15,987 bases of DNA from UBA10427 sp003500135 (lineage in GTDB: Bacteria; Bacteroidota; Bacteroidia; Cytophagales; Cyclobacteriaceae): contig CAWZYQ010000085.1 in NCBI GenBank assembly GCA_963966275.1, positions 1-15,987 of the forward strand, written 5' to 3'. Every line of letters starts with the position of its first letter. Positions within the stretch are counted from its first letter, which is position 1. Shown here piece by piece: positions 1 to 8,184 of the stretch. The notes under the pieces were generated by a model, which had not been told where the DNA came from, did not search any database, and worked only from the letters and a program-made list of their open reading frames with translations. Both the position numbers and the translations under genes were made by a program.

Positions 1-77
1 TAACGAAGTGTATAGTCGGATTCAGCAAATATGTCTTCAAGTTTATTTAAAAAATGCTTCGTGTATTTTACCTCCAT
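1..77 (-). CDS. Conserved small hypothetical protein, N-terminal part only
   Basis: An open frame on the minus strand starts with ATG at 77-75 and stays open to the window edge, giving 25 complete codons (MEVKYTKHFLNKLEDIF, then AESDYTLR). It begins one base after the stop codon of the response regulator gene, so it looks like the third gene of that operon. From memory, the pattern with 'FLNKLED' followed by 'ESDYxLRY' matches a family of roughly 90-100 aa found next to signalling and housekeeping genes in Cytophagales genomes. I know no function for that family. The first codons read ATGGAGGT, which is chance similarity to a Shine-Dalgarno sequence because it lies inside the gene. The C-terminus is outside the window. 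Confidence 0.6.
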   Translation of the reverse strand, partial: MEVKYTKHFLNKLEDIFAESDYTLR

Positions 78-78
78 A

Positions 79-456
79 TTAGCTGGTAAATTTTCGTACA
101 GCGCTTACGACTTCATCAAAATTCAATGGTTTTTGTATGTATTGGTTAATTCCGGCCTGACTGAAATCTTCATCAGAGTAATTTTTGGCATTACCGGTTA
201 TGGCTACAATAGGCACGTCTTTCTTTTTAGGGTCGTCCATTTGACGTATGCGACGGCTGCATTCCATACCGTCGAGACCAGGCATATTGATATCCATCAA
301 TATAATATCGTAATCTTCTTTTTGGACCATTTCCATAACCTGGTTGCCGTTTTTGGCAGAGCTGATATCGTAGTTTTGAATTTGAAGTATTTTTTTAGTC
401 AGGTTTTGTATAACCGAGCTATCTTCTGCTATGAGTACTTTTTTCTTTTCAGACAT
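79..456 (-). CDS. Single-domain response regulator (CheY-like receiver)
   Basis: This 125-aa protein is one receiver domain with no output domain. The expected residues are all present: acidic pair E11/D12, phospho-acceptor D55 in LMDINMPGLDG, the switch threonine T87 in AITGN, and the conserved K109-P110 pair. It should accept a phosphoryl group and signal by protein-protein contact in the cytoplasm. Its ATG (456-454) lies 2 bases after the stop of the hybrid kinase gene, so the two are co-transcribed and probably translationally coupled. I infer that it is the terminal receiver of that kinase's phosphorelay, taking phosphate from the kinase HPt domain. Its downstream target cannot be read from the sequence. 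Confidence 0.93.
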   Translation of the reverse strand: MSEKKKVLIAEDSSVIQNLTKKILQIQNYDISSAKNGNQVMEMVQKEDYDIILMDINMPGLDGMECSRRIRQMDDPKKKDVPIVAITGNAKNYSDEDFSQAGINQYIQKPLNFDEVVSAVRKFTS

Positions 457-458
457 GG

Positions 459-3400
459 TTAAACCAGATTTAAAATTTTTGGGTAATATAATTTAAATTC
501 TTCAAAATACGCTTCTAATTTGTTTAAATCCTGATCGAGGCCTTCATAGGGCCCTACTTTGAGTTTGCCTTCTATTTCTGTGGACAAATTGGCTACTTTT
601 TCAACGCCCAGGGTACCCGAAGTACCCTTTAGCGTATGCAAGTTAATGCGAATACTTTCATAATCATGCTCTTCCAAAGCCATTGTGCATCCTTGCAGTT
701 GCTCCTGCGTTTCCTGAACAAATTCATGGAAGATGCTTACCACCATATCCCCGCCAGTGTAATTTACAAGTTGATCAACGATTTCCGTGTTGACGATGTT
801 GTCTTCTTGCTCCACTTCCTGATCTTCATTTACATATTGTACCTCATCATTAAGAATCTGCCTGATTTTTTGTAAAAGCTCATTAGCTTTTATTGGTTTG
901 GACACATAATCGTCCAGACCGGCTTTTATGAACCGCTCTTTGTCCTCTTTCATGGAATAGGCAGTCATGGCCACGATAGGCCCCAGGTTAGGAAGGCCGA
1001 GGGCTTTGATCTTCCTCGTGACTGTAATGCCATCCATATCTGGCATTTGTATATCCATTAAAATGATGTCATATGGTTTTTCTGGGGCTTTTTTGATGGC
1101 GTCTGTTCCATTTACTGCAAGATCGACTATACAACCTGCTTTTCGCAATATTTCCCCTCCAACTTGCCGGTTAACAAAATTATCATCTACCAGAAGAATT
1201 GCCGGCTTTTTATCACCAAAGAAGCCATTGATCTTTTGTTTGTTTTTAAGCAGTTCATCTTCATCGATGACTACCTGATCAGTTGTTTCGGCTACAAAGG
1301 TAAACCAAAAAGTACTTCCCAGTCCTATGGCTGAGTAAACCCCAATATCACCCCCCATCAGTTTACATATTTCCTTTGAAATGGAAAGGCCTAAGCCCGT
1401 ACCTCCAAATACTTTCGTGCTCGAATTGTCGAGTTGGCTAAAACTGCTAAAAAGCTTTTTGATATTTTGCTGACTGATACCGATGCCTGAATCGCTCACA
1501 ACCACCTTTATCGTGTTTTTATTGCCCGAGCGAACGATCGTTTTAAGGCTTATATTGATTGACCCACCGCCATCAGTAAATTTAATTGCATTGGAAGTGA
1601 GATTGGAAAGGATTTGTAATATGCGTGTTTCATCAGCTAGCAATTTATCAGGTAGGTTCTCATCGAGGTGATAGTACAAATTGATGTTTTTAGCTTGTGC
1701 CTGCTGGACAAAAAGCGCGTAAAACTTTTCCATGGTTTTATGGAGGTGAACGGGCGCCCTTTTAATTTCCATTTTACCGGCTTCGATCTTAGACAGGTCA
1801 AGAATGTCATTCAATATATTCAGTAGTGTTTCCGACGATTTTTTAATTGTATCGACATAACTGCGCTGTTCTTTTTTCAGCCGGGTATCGCCAAGGAGGT
1901 CGATCATACCAATAATACCATTCATTGGGGTCCTGATCTCATGGCTCATATTGGCCAGAAAAGCTTCCTTCACTTTTAAAGATTTTTCAGCTACTTCCTT
2001 GGCATGCCTTAGCTCGGCATTCGCTTTTTTCAACTGGGTGATGTCTCTTGCAACACCTTCAATATATTTTTCGGAACCAGGGCTGCTGGCCAGTCTTATG
2101 TTACAGATAAAGTTGAGAATACTACCATCTTTATGAATTACCGAAGCCTCAAAGTTTCTCACGCTTTGCTCTCTTATAAGATTGCGCAATAGATCTTTAG
2201 TTTTGGTATTGTAGAGGTAATAATTGGTCACATTTCGGTAAAGAACGGAATTGGTTTCATAGCCTAATGAATCTTTAACAGATGGGCTTACCAAGGTGAT
2301 ATTACCGGAAATATCACAGCGAAAGTAAATGTCCTGGAATGATTCAAAAATATTCCGGAATTTCTCCTCGCTTTCCTGTAGGGCCAATCCGCTAAGTTTT
2401 TTCTCAGTTATATCATGCGCAATGCCAGATACCTCCACTGTGGTACCTGCCTCATTAAAAATCGGATTCAGAAATATTTCCTTCCATAAAAATCCCTGAT
2501 TATTTTTTTCGGGAACTTTGATCTCGAAATGCTGGGGTTTTCCCTGAAATACTTCGTGATAAATCTTTTGCCAGTCTATTTTGGGAAATGACCTTGAACG
2601 GTTCTTTGATTTATTGTCGTCGTTCAGATGAAATAAAAAGTATTTGGATTGGGCAAAATTTTTGTTGTAGGCCTTCACAGTCATGTTTTGGTCTACCGAC
2701 CAAATGAGATGTGTAGAGCTTTCAAAGATGGCGGCCAATCGAGCGGATTGTTCCTGTATTTTGTGTTCCTTTTCTTTTCGGTCAATGGCAAGGGCAATCT
2801 GACTACTGATAAAATCAAGTAATTCAAGATCGCGATATGTGTATGCCTCCCTGTTCGAATAATTTTGAATGGCAATAATACCAATCACCTGTTCTTGAAG
2901 CTTCAGGGGAACACCAAGCCAAATTTTAGGTATGTCCCCAAGAAATTCAACCCTGCCATGATGTTCCAGGTTATGGATGTCTTTATCGAACAAAAACATA
3001 CCTTTTTTCGACATCATGGCGTATTCAGCGATGCCCTTTCCTATTGGCCGATAAAATTTTCTTGGCCGGTCAGGTTGGCGCTGGTCAATAAAGTAAGGGA
3101 ATTTCAGGTATTTACCCGTTTCATCACGCAGGGCTATGTAAAAGTTGTCCGTTTCTATGATGTTGGAAAGTTCCCTGTGGATTCTTTCGAATAGGTTTTC
3201 AGTGTTGGAGCTATGAATGGTCAAATTGGCGATTTTGTAGTATAGCGCCTGGGCTTTTTCTGCTCTAACCCGCTCGGTTATATCATGAAAAATCGCTTTA
3301 AATTCTACAGGATGACCATTTTTAAAAGTACAATTGATGCCGCCGCTAACATGTATTTTTTGTTGTTGCCTGGTAATAAAAATGGTCTCAATTTTATTGA

Positions 3401-4670
3401 CTTTCTTCCCCTCAATTAGAAGTTCTAAAGCAATAAGTGTCTTGTTTCTGTAGTCGGGGTGAACTATGTCAATAAAATGCATCGTTTCCAATTCCTTATC
3501 CGAATAGCCTAATTTTTCTTTCCAGATTTTGTTAACGAATAAAAATTTGCCCTCAATTGAAAAAATCTGAATAAGGTCATTTGCATTATCAAACAACTCC
3601 CTCAGCTGCTCATTGCTTCTTTTGAGCTGAAGGTTTATTTCTTCTTGTTCCGATAAATTCTCGCCAACCATGGTAACCGTATTTAACTGCCCGCGATTAC
3701 TGCACAAAAATACATTGCTGAGTTTGATTAAAGATTTACTGCCATCTTTTTTCAACAAATAAGCGTTGAAAAAGGCTGGTAATCCGCTATCGTTAAACAC
3801 CAATTGGATGAGGTGTTGCATATCGTAGGGTTCAATCGGTTGCAGAAAGCTTGATACTGACTTGCCTTTTATGGCACTGATGCTGGCTCCTACATACGAA
3901 GCAAAGGTTTGGTTGATAAATGTAATATGTCCTTTTCGATCAATTGAAAATGCCAGCATGTCAGACGGTTCCAGAACTGCCTGTAGTTTTTGCTGGGATT
4001 TTTCGATAAAGCTTCGATGCTCCATCTTTGCATTATCCTCTTGATATTCAATTAATGGAATACCAATAGCCAGATAATCCATTTCAATAAAAGGCTGGGA
4101 AAATGGAATGATAACTTCAAAAATAGGGGTTTCAACATTATCGTTACCGCAAATATTGATTAAATGTGTCCTGGCTTTGGTATGTTTCACACACCATTGG
4201 GCATTATCAAATAATTTATTTCTTATGCCGTCGAAATGCTTGTTGCCCGTGTAATTTAGCCAGGCTTTATTTTTACTGGCGAAAACATTTTCAATTGTGC
4301 CGGCTCTTAGAAGCAGGTTTTTAGGGTAAGGTAAGATATCAAAAAATGAGTGGTTTTCGGTAATGAAAATTGAAAATCGATTGAATTCATCGTGCACGAC
4401 TTCCGGTATACTAAAAAAGAATTCTTTTGCCTGAACGCTGGATTTTTCAAATTCCACAAATTGTTCGGTTTGATTTGCAATCACCTGACCAATCGTCTTC
4501 TCCAGGCTTTTATTTAAAACGAAGCCGTTAGAACTGTACCAATCCAATGGGGAAAGCGTATTTCCTTTTTCAGAAGGGTACATCTGAATCACCTCGTTTT
4601 GAGAAGGGTAAAATTTTAAAACGAGTTCAATATTGGATATTCCCGGTATAAGTTTTTCTGGTACAGACAT
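459..4670 (-). CDS. Multi-PAS/GAF hybrid histidine kinase with receiver and HPt domains
   Basis: A 1403-aa hybrid sensor kinase. No membrane segment or signal peptide is visible, so it should be a soluble sensor. Approximate order: an unassigned N-terminal region (1-225, possibly a degenerate PAS), PAS (230-340), PAS (352-470), GAF (477-640), PAS (643-765), PAS (770-890), HisKA dimerisation domain with phospho-acceptor H910 in MSHEIRTPMNG, HATPase with N box around N1027, G1 box DSGIGIS at 1060-1066 and G2 box GGTGLGLS from G1089, receiver (about 1152-1270) with D1206 in LMDIQMPDMDG, and a C-terminal HPt domain (about 1300-1400) with H1345 in LHTLKGTSG. Every catalytic box looks intact. The expected path is H910 to D1206 to H1345 and then to the separate receiver encoded 2 bases downstream. 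The ligand is unknown. The start is the ATG at 4670-4668, just inside the divergent spacer shared with miaA. Confidence 0.93.
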   Translation of the reverse strand: MSVPEKLIPGISNIELVLKFYPSQNEVIQMYPSEKGNTLSPLDWYSSNGFVLNKSLEKTIGQVIANQTEQFVEFEKSSVQAKEFFFSIPEVVHDEFNRFSIFITENHSFFDILPYPKNLLLRAGTIENVFASKNKAWLNYTGNKHFDGIRNKLFDNAQWCVKHTKARTHLINICGNDNVETPIFEVIIPFSQPFIEMDYLAIGIPLIEYQEDNAKMEHRSFIEKSQQKLQAVLEPSDMLAFSIDRKGHITFINQTFASYVGASISAIKGKSVSSFLQPIEPYDMQHLIQLVFNDSGLPAFFNAYLLKKDGSKSLIKLSNVFLCSNRGQLNTVTMVGENLSEQEEINLQLKRSNEQLRELFDNANDLIQIFSIEGKFLFVNKIWKEKLGYSDKELETMHFIDIVHPDYRNKTLIALELLIEGKKVNKIETIFITRQQQKIHVSGGINCTFKNGHPVEFKAIFHDITERVRAEKAQALYYKIANLTIHSSNTENLFERIHRELSNIIETDNFYIALRDETGKYLKFPYFIDQRQPDRPRKFYRPIGKGIAEYAMMSKKGMFLFDKDIHNLEHHGRVEFLGDIPKIWLGVPLKLQEQVIGIIAIQNYSNREAYTYRDLELLDFISSQIALAIDRKEKEHKIQEQSARLAAIFESSTHLIWSVDQNMTVKAYNKNFAQSKYFLFHLNDDNKSKNRSRSFPKIDWQKIYHEVFQGKPQHFEIKVPEKNNQGFLWKEIFLNPIFNEAGTTVEVSGIAHDITEKKLSGLALQESEEKFRNIFESFQDIYFRCDISGNITLVSPSVKDSLGYETNSVLYRNVTNYYLYNTKTKDLLRNLIREQSVRNFEASVIHKDGSILNFICNIRLASSPGSEKYIEGVARDITQLKKANAELRHAKEVAEKSLKVKEAFLANMSHEIRTPMNGIIGMIDLLGDTRLKKEQRSYVDTIKKSSETLLNILNDILDLSKIEAGKMEIKRAPVHLHKTMEKFYALFVQQAQAKNINLYYHLDENLPDKLLADETRILQILSNLTSNAIKFTDGGGSINISLKTIVRSGNKNTIKVVVSDSGIGISQQNIKKLFSSFSQLDNSSTKVFGGTGLGLSISKEICKLMGGDIGVYSAIGLGSTFWFTFVAETTDQVVIDEDELLKNKQKINGFFGDKKPAILLVDDNFVNRQVGGEILRKAGCIVDLAVNGTDAIKKAPEKPYDIILMDIQMPDMDGITVTRKIKALGLPNLGPIVAMTAYSMKEDKERFIKAGLDDYVSKPIKANELLQKIRQILNDEVQYVNEDQEVEQEDNIVNTEIVDQLVNYTGGDMVVSIFHEFVQETQEQLQGCTMALEEHDYESIRINLHTLKGTSGTLGVEKVANLSTEIEGKLKVGPYEGLDQDLNKLEAYFEEFKLYYPKILNLV

Positions 4671-4775
4671 GAACTAAAAATACGTTCTAAGATTGTGGTT
4701 GGTTAAATATATCAAAAAAGTATGGTAACGCGATAAATTTGATTGGTCAGCTTTCTCAACATATCCAAACTTTAC

Positions 4776-4783
4776 TAGCTTTG
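4776..4783 (+). promoter_or_regulatory. Possible -7 box (TAGCTTTG) upstream of miaA
   Basis: TAGCTTTG fits the Bacteroidota -7 consensus TAnnTTTG and lies 12 bases before the chosen miaA ATG. No TTG sits at the usual 17-23 base distance upstream (the nearest, at 4743-4745, is 30 bases away), so this is a half-match. If used, the leader would be under 10 bases. Confidence 0.25.
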
Positions 4784-4795
4784 AAGCTCAATTCT

Positions 4796-5719
4796 ATGAG
4801 CAAAAAAAAGCATTTGATCATTATAGCCGGTCCCACTGCTGTGGGTAAAACTGATTTGACCGTTAGGTTGGCCCAACACTATCATACGGAAATCATCTCC
4901 TGTGACTCACGTCAGTGTTTTAAAGAACTGGAAATCGGAACAGCCAAACCCACTGGGGATGAAATGCAGGGGGTTCCACACCATTTTATTGATTGCTTTC
5001 CATTAGAAAAGCTTTTCAGCGCGGGTAAGTTCGAAACAGCAGCAATTGATCTATTAGAAAATGATCTCTTCAGAAAATATGACGTGGTACTAATGTCTGG
5101 TGGTTCGGGATTGTATGCTGATGCAATAATCAGTGGTATGAATGGATTTCCGGAAGTGCCCATTTCGGTACGACAAAACCTTTATGAAGTGTACCATCAA
5201 CAGGGTTTGCCTCCTTTACTTGCCGAGCTGGAGGTCTGCGATCCGGAATATTTCAAAAGTGTTGATCACAATAATCCTCAACGCATAGTCAGAGCCCTGG
5301 AAGTTATCAGGGTATCGGGAAAACCGTTTAGTCAATTTCGTACCAATCAGTCAATAATGAGGGGCTTTGAAATCATTTTAATTGGTTTAAACCGGGATCG
5401 GCATGAGCTTTATGATCGAATTAACCGTCGTATGGATTTGATGATAGAACAGGGTTTGTTCGAAGAAGCAAAACGATTGATCCGGCATCGGCATCACAAT
5501 GCTTTGAAAACGGTTGGTTATAAAGAAATTTTTGCTTATTTCGATGACGAATACGACAGGGAAGAGGCAATTCGCCTTTTGAAACGAAACTCCAGAAGGT
5601 ATGCCAAAAGACAATTGACGTGGTTCCAGCGTTATGAAAATATGAAATGGTTTCATCCGAATGAGGAAAGAAAAATCAGGCAATTTATTGACAAAAAGAT
5701 CAGGCAAAACAATGAATGA
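4796..5719 (+). CDS. miaA: tRNA dimethylallyltransferase
   Basis: This protein transfers a dimethylallyl group from DMAPP to N6 of A37 in tRNAs that read UNN codons, giving i6A. The 307-aa length is normal for the family. Visible signatures are the P-loop GPTAVGKT at 12-19, the SCDSRQ motif with the conserved Asp at 37, GTAKP, VPHHFID, SAGKF, the SGGSGLYADA glycine-rich loop, NPQRIVRALEV, and the C-terminal TVGYKE and RRYAKRQLTWFQR blocks. I chose the ATG at 4796 because MSKKKHLIIIAG leads directly into the P-loop. The frame is open upstream to a TTG at 4739, which would add 19 residues not typical of MiaA. The stop overlaps the start of the MOSC gene by 8 bases. It is the first gene of a five-gene plus-strand cluster, divergent from the kinase operon. 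Confidence 0.96.
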   Translation: MSKKKHLIIIAGPTAVGKTDLTVRLAQHYHTEIISCDSRQCFKELEIGTAKPTGDEMQGVPHHFIDCFPLEKLFSAGKFETAAIDLLENDLFRKYDVVLMSGGSGLYADAIISGMNGFPEVPISVRQNLYEVYHQQGLPPLLAELEVCDPEYFKSVDHNNPQRIVRALEVIRVSGKPFSQFRTNQSIMRGFEIILIGLNRDRHELYDRINRRMDLMIEQGLFEEAKRLIRHRHHNALKTVGYKEIFAYFDDEYDREEAIRLLKRNSRRYAKRQLTWFQRYENMKWFHPNEERKIRQFIDKKIRQNNE

Positions 5720-6512
5720 TATAACCGTAACACAACTTTGGATTTACCCGGTCAAGTCGATGCGCGGTATTAGTGTCAAAAATGCTTTGGTGGAAGAAAA
5801 GGGTTTTGTTCATGACAGGAGATGGATGTTGGTTGACCGACAGGGAAAATTCATCACCCAGCGCAAGTACCCTGTTTTGACTCAATTCCAGCCGGATTTT
5901 GTGGATGGTCAGTTGCAAATCACTTTTCTTCGCGATAAGAGCAGTATTGCCATACCAGATAGTGAAGAAGGCGAAACGGTTTCGGTTGAGTTATGGGATG
6001 ATACATTTACCACCACTAAACTGGACAGTGAAATAAATGCTTGGTTTTCTGAGAAATTAGACCTCGAGTGTTTTTTGGTACATAATAACCAATCAACACA
6101 CAGAAAGCTAAGTGAAAAGTACGTAGCTGGTGATCGTGATTTGAGTTTTGCTGATGGCTACCCCTATCTGCTGGCAAATGAAGCTTCCTTGAAAGAGTTG
6201 AATTCAAAGCTCAATAAGCCGGTGAATATTGATAGATTCCGCCCTAATATCGTTGTAAGTGGCAATTATCCGTTCGCAGAAGACAGATGGCAAAAATTTA
6301 CCATTGGTGAAATACCATTTCTTTTTGCGAAGCCATGCCCGAGGTGTGTGGTAATTGATATTGACCAGTCTACCGGCGCCAGTGATCCGGAAATACTTAA
6401 AACATTGGCGTCTTTTAGAATGATGGAAAATAAAGTGATGTTTGGGATCAATATAGTGGCATTAAAAAAAGGGGGGATATCACTCGGGGAAAAGTTGAAA
6501 CTTAATGGTTAA
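5712..6512 (+). CDS. MOSC domain protein (YcbX/mARC-like)
   Basis: A 266-aa protein with an N-terminal MOSC beta-barrel domain (IYPVKSMRGISV near residues 12-23, then GFVHDRRWMLVD and FITQR) followed by a MOSC domain. The MOSC part holds PCPRC at 208-212 and a following IDQSTG. In YcbX and the eukaryotic mARC enzymes the cysteine of the RC pair is the Mo-cofactor ligand, so C212 is the likely ligand here. Those relatives reduce N-hydroxylated bases and amidoximes in the cytoplasm using an electron-donor partner. The true substrate and partner here are unknown. The chosen ATG (5712) overlaps miaA by 8 bases within ATGAATGA. An earlier in-frame ATG at 5661 would add 17 basic residues inside miaA and is less likely. 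hemJ follows after 23 bases. Confidence 0.87.
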   Translation: MNDITVTQLWIYPVKSMRGISVKNALVEEKGFVHDRRWMLVDRQGKFITQRKYPVLTQFQPDFVDGQLQITFLRDKSSIAIPDSEEGETVSVELWDDTFTTTKLDSEINAWFSEKLDLECFLVHNNQSTHRKLSEKYVAGDRDLSFADGYPYLLANEASLKELNSKLNKPVNIDRFRPNIVVSGNYPFAEDRWQKFTIGEIPFLFAKPCPRCVVIDIDQSTGASDPEILKTLASFRMMENKVMFGINIVALKKGGISLGEKLKLNG

Positions 6513-6535
6513 AAACTTAGTAAACAATACGGGAT

Positions 6536-7078
6536 ATGTTAGCGCTTAACTTAAAGGCATTACACATCATATTTGTAGTTACCTGGTTTGCTGGTATATT
6601 TTATATCGTAAGGTTATTTGTATACCATGTCGAAGCTACGGAAAAACCGGAACCAGATAGGTCAATATTGTTGAACCAGTACAAGTTAATGTCAAAAAGG
6701 CTTTGGTACATTATCACCTGGCCTTCGGCTATATTAACCCTGGTACTTGGTGCATGGTTGGTGATCGTGAATAATTGGCTGACATATCCACCCGCATGGC
6801 TATGGTGGAAATACGGCTTTTTGGTATTGCTCTATATCTACCACTTGTATTTGCACAGGCTTTATAAACAGTTGCAACGTGATGAAGTTAACTACACGAG
6901 CCATCAGATGAGGGTACTGAATGAAGTATCTACAATTTTGTTGTTTGCCATCGTATTTGTGGTAGAACTACAAAATGCAATTAATATCACATACGGAATT
7001 ATAGGACTGATATTTTTAATATTGTTGCTTTATGCGGGCATTAAGGCATATCAGAAAAACAGGGCTAAAAATGAATAG
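6536..7078 (+). CDS. hemJ: HemJ-type protoporphyrinogen IX oxidase (UPF0093)
   Basis: A 180-aa polytopic membrane protein with about five hydrophobic helices (roughly 8-30, 57-79, 88-108, 130-148 and 152-170). The HemJ signatures are the N-terminal LKALHIIFVVTWFAG with the conserved H10 and, on the same helix, R26, then LMSKRLWYIITWPS in the loop and second helix, and WWKYGFLVLLYIYH in the third. HemJ is the haem-containing, oxygen-independent enzyme that oxidises protoporphyrinogen IX to protoporphyrin IX in many bacteria lacking HemG and HemY. In this cluster it precedes a Sco protein and a c-type cytochrome, which fits haem supply for respiration. The stop overlaps the Sco gene start by 8 bases within ATGAATAG. 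Confidence 0.88.
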   Translation: MLALNLKALHIIFVVTWFAGIFYIVRLFVYHVEATEKPEPDRSILLNQYKLMSKRLWYIITWPSAILTLVLGAWLVIVNNWLTYPPAWLWWKYGFLVLLYIYHLYLHRLYKQLQRDEVNYTSHQMRVLNEVSTILLFAIVFVVELQNAINITYGIIGLIFLILLLYAGIKAYQKNRAKNE

Positions 7079-7727
7079 AAGAAAAATGCGTTACACAGTT
7101 TTTTCCATAGCATCATTGCTTTGGTTCGGAGCATGTTCTCAGGGCGGAAGTGTAAAAAAGTTACCTATTTACGGGCCAAAGCAGTTGGTTGAATCGGAAG
7201 AAGGTGGAATGCAATTGGATACCAGTTACCATAAAATCCCCAACTTTACTTTTGTGGATCAGGATAGCAGTATGGTAAATAACCAGACTTTTGAAGACAA
7301 GGTATATGTTGCCGATTTCTTTTTTACAACCTGTCCTACTATTTGCCCGAAAATGAAAGCCCAAATGCTAAGGGTATATGAAGCTTTTTATGAAAATGAC
7401 CAGGTAGCCATTTTGTCTCATACCATCGATCCGGAATACGATGACGTGGAAGCGCTACATGATTTTGCTAATAAGTTGGGTGTGGAAAGTAAAAAATGGC
7501 GTTTTGTGACTGGTCAGAAGAAGGATATTCTTGACATTGCATTAAAAGGATATATGGTAACTGCCATGGAAGATGAAACCGCCCCAGGCGGGCTCGTGCA
7601 TTCCGGGGCTTTTATATTAATTGATAAAAAAGGAAGAGTAAGGGGCTTGTATGACGGAACAGAGCCCATGGAAGTGGATCAATTGATCAATGATATACCT
7701 GTACTTTTAAAGGAATATGAAGGTTAG
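7071..7727 (+). CDS. Sco1/SenC/PrrC family copper-binding thioredoxin-fold lipoprotein
   Basis: A 218-aa protein with an N-terminal hydrophobic segment ending in WFGAC at 18-22, so C22 is a probable lipidation site. F at -3 is slightly unusual for a lipobox. The Sco copper site is complete: CPTIC at 88-92 (C88 and C92) within FFTTCPTICPKM, and the distal histidine H177 in LVHSGAFILID. Sco proteins deliver copper to, or adjust the redox state of, the CuA site of cytochrome oxidases outside the inner membrane. The start at 7071 overlaps hemJ by 8 bases. An in-frame ATG at 7032 would add 13 basic residues inside hemJ, and the ATG at 7086 is also possible. The 3' end overlaps the cytochrome gene by 11 bases. 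Confidence 0.92.
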   Translation: MNRRKMRYTVFSIASLLWFGACSQGGSVKKLPIYGPKQLVESEEGGMQLDTSYHKIPNFTFVDQDSSMVNNQTFEDKVYVADFFFTTCPTICPKMKAQMLRVYEAFYENDQVAILSHTIDPEYDDVEALHDFANKLGVESKKWRFVTGQKKDILDIALKGYMVTAMEDETAPGGLVHSGAFILIDKKGRVRGLYDGTEPMEVDQLINDIPVLLKEYEG

Positions 7728-8184
7728 GATTGCACTATTTTTACCTCTTATATTTTTCTTTTGGATAGGATGTGGTGAAAGTCAAAAGGGTAAAGATAAA
7801 GAGGGTAACGAAGTAAAGCTGAACAGGCAAGATGAAATCAGGCTTAAGCAGTACATTGTAAAAGGCCGAAGGATATATGAAACCAATTGCAGTAACTGTC
7901 ATCAACCCGATGGTGCGGGGCTAGGTAAACTCTATCCGCCGCTCATGGCTTCCGATTATCTTTCTATTGATAGCTTGAATCGAGTGGCATGTTTAATAAA
8001 ATATGGAATGGAAGGCCCTATAGTAGTAAATGGTAAGGAATACAATCAACTAATGCCAGCCAATACACAATTGAATAACCTTGACATAGCTGAAGTGATG
8101 ACCTACATATACAATGAATTTGGTGGTCAGACAACAATCATCACTCAGCATGATGTCAGGAAATATCTCGATGAATGTGATTAG
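7717..8184 (+). CDS. Monohaem c-type cytochrome lipoprotein
   Basis: A 155-aa protein with a signal sequence ending in WIGC, giving a likely lipidated C19. It has one haem-attachment motif, CSNCH (C58, C61, H62), followed by QPDGAGLGKLYPPL, typical of class I cytochrome c. The second axial ligand is probably M113 in QLMPAN. It should sit on the periplasmic side and carry electrons, plausibly to or from a terminal oxidase serviced by the Sco protein encoded immediately upstream. Its ATG overlaps the Sco gene by 11 bases. The stop TAG (8182-8184) overlaps the stop of the convergent acidic-protein gene by 4 bases, and no terminator hairpin is visible between them. Confidence 0.92.
   Translation: MKVRIALFLPLIFFFWIGCGESQKGKDKEGNEVKLNRQDEIRLKQYIVKGRRIYETNCSNCHQPDGAGLGKLYPPLMASDYLSIDSLNRVACLIKYGMEGPIVVNGKEYNQLMPANTQLNNLDIAEVMTYIYNEFGGQTTIITQHDVRKYLDECD

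Noticed and set aside
31..462. 143-aa plus-strand frame opposite the response regulator gene
   Set aside because: It lies antisense to a receiver domain with all key residues intact, and its translation shows no domain features.
2865..3194. Plus-strand frame inside the kinase GAF region, and similar antisense frames at 636-875, 967-1278, 1483-1671 and 3862-4044
   Set aside because: All are antisense to well-supported PAS, GAF, HATPase, receiver or HPt domains and have no recognisable content.
4739..4795. Upstream TTG start for miaA
   Set aside because: It would add 19 residues not seen in MiaA proteins. The ATG at 4796 leads directly to the P-loop, and a possible -7 box lies between the two.
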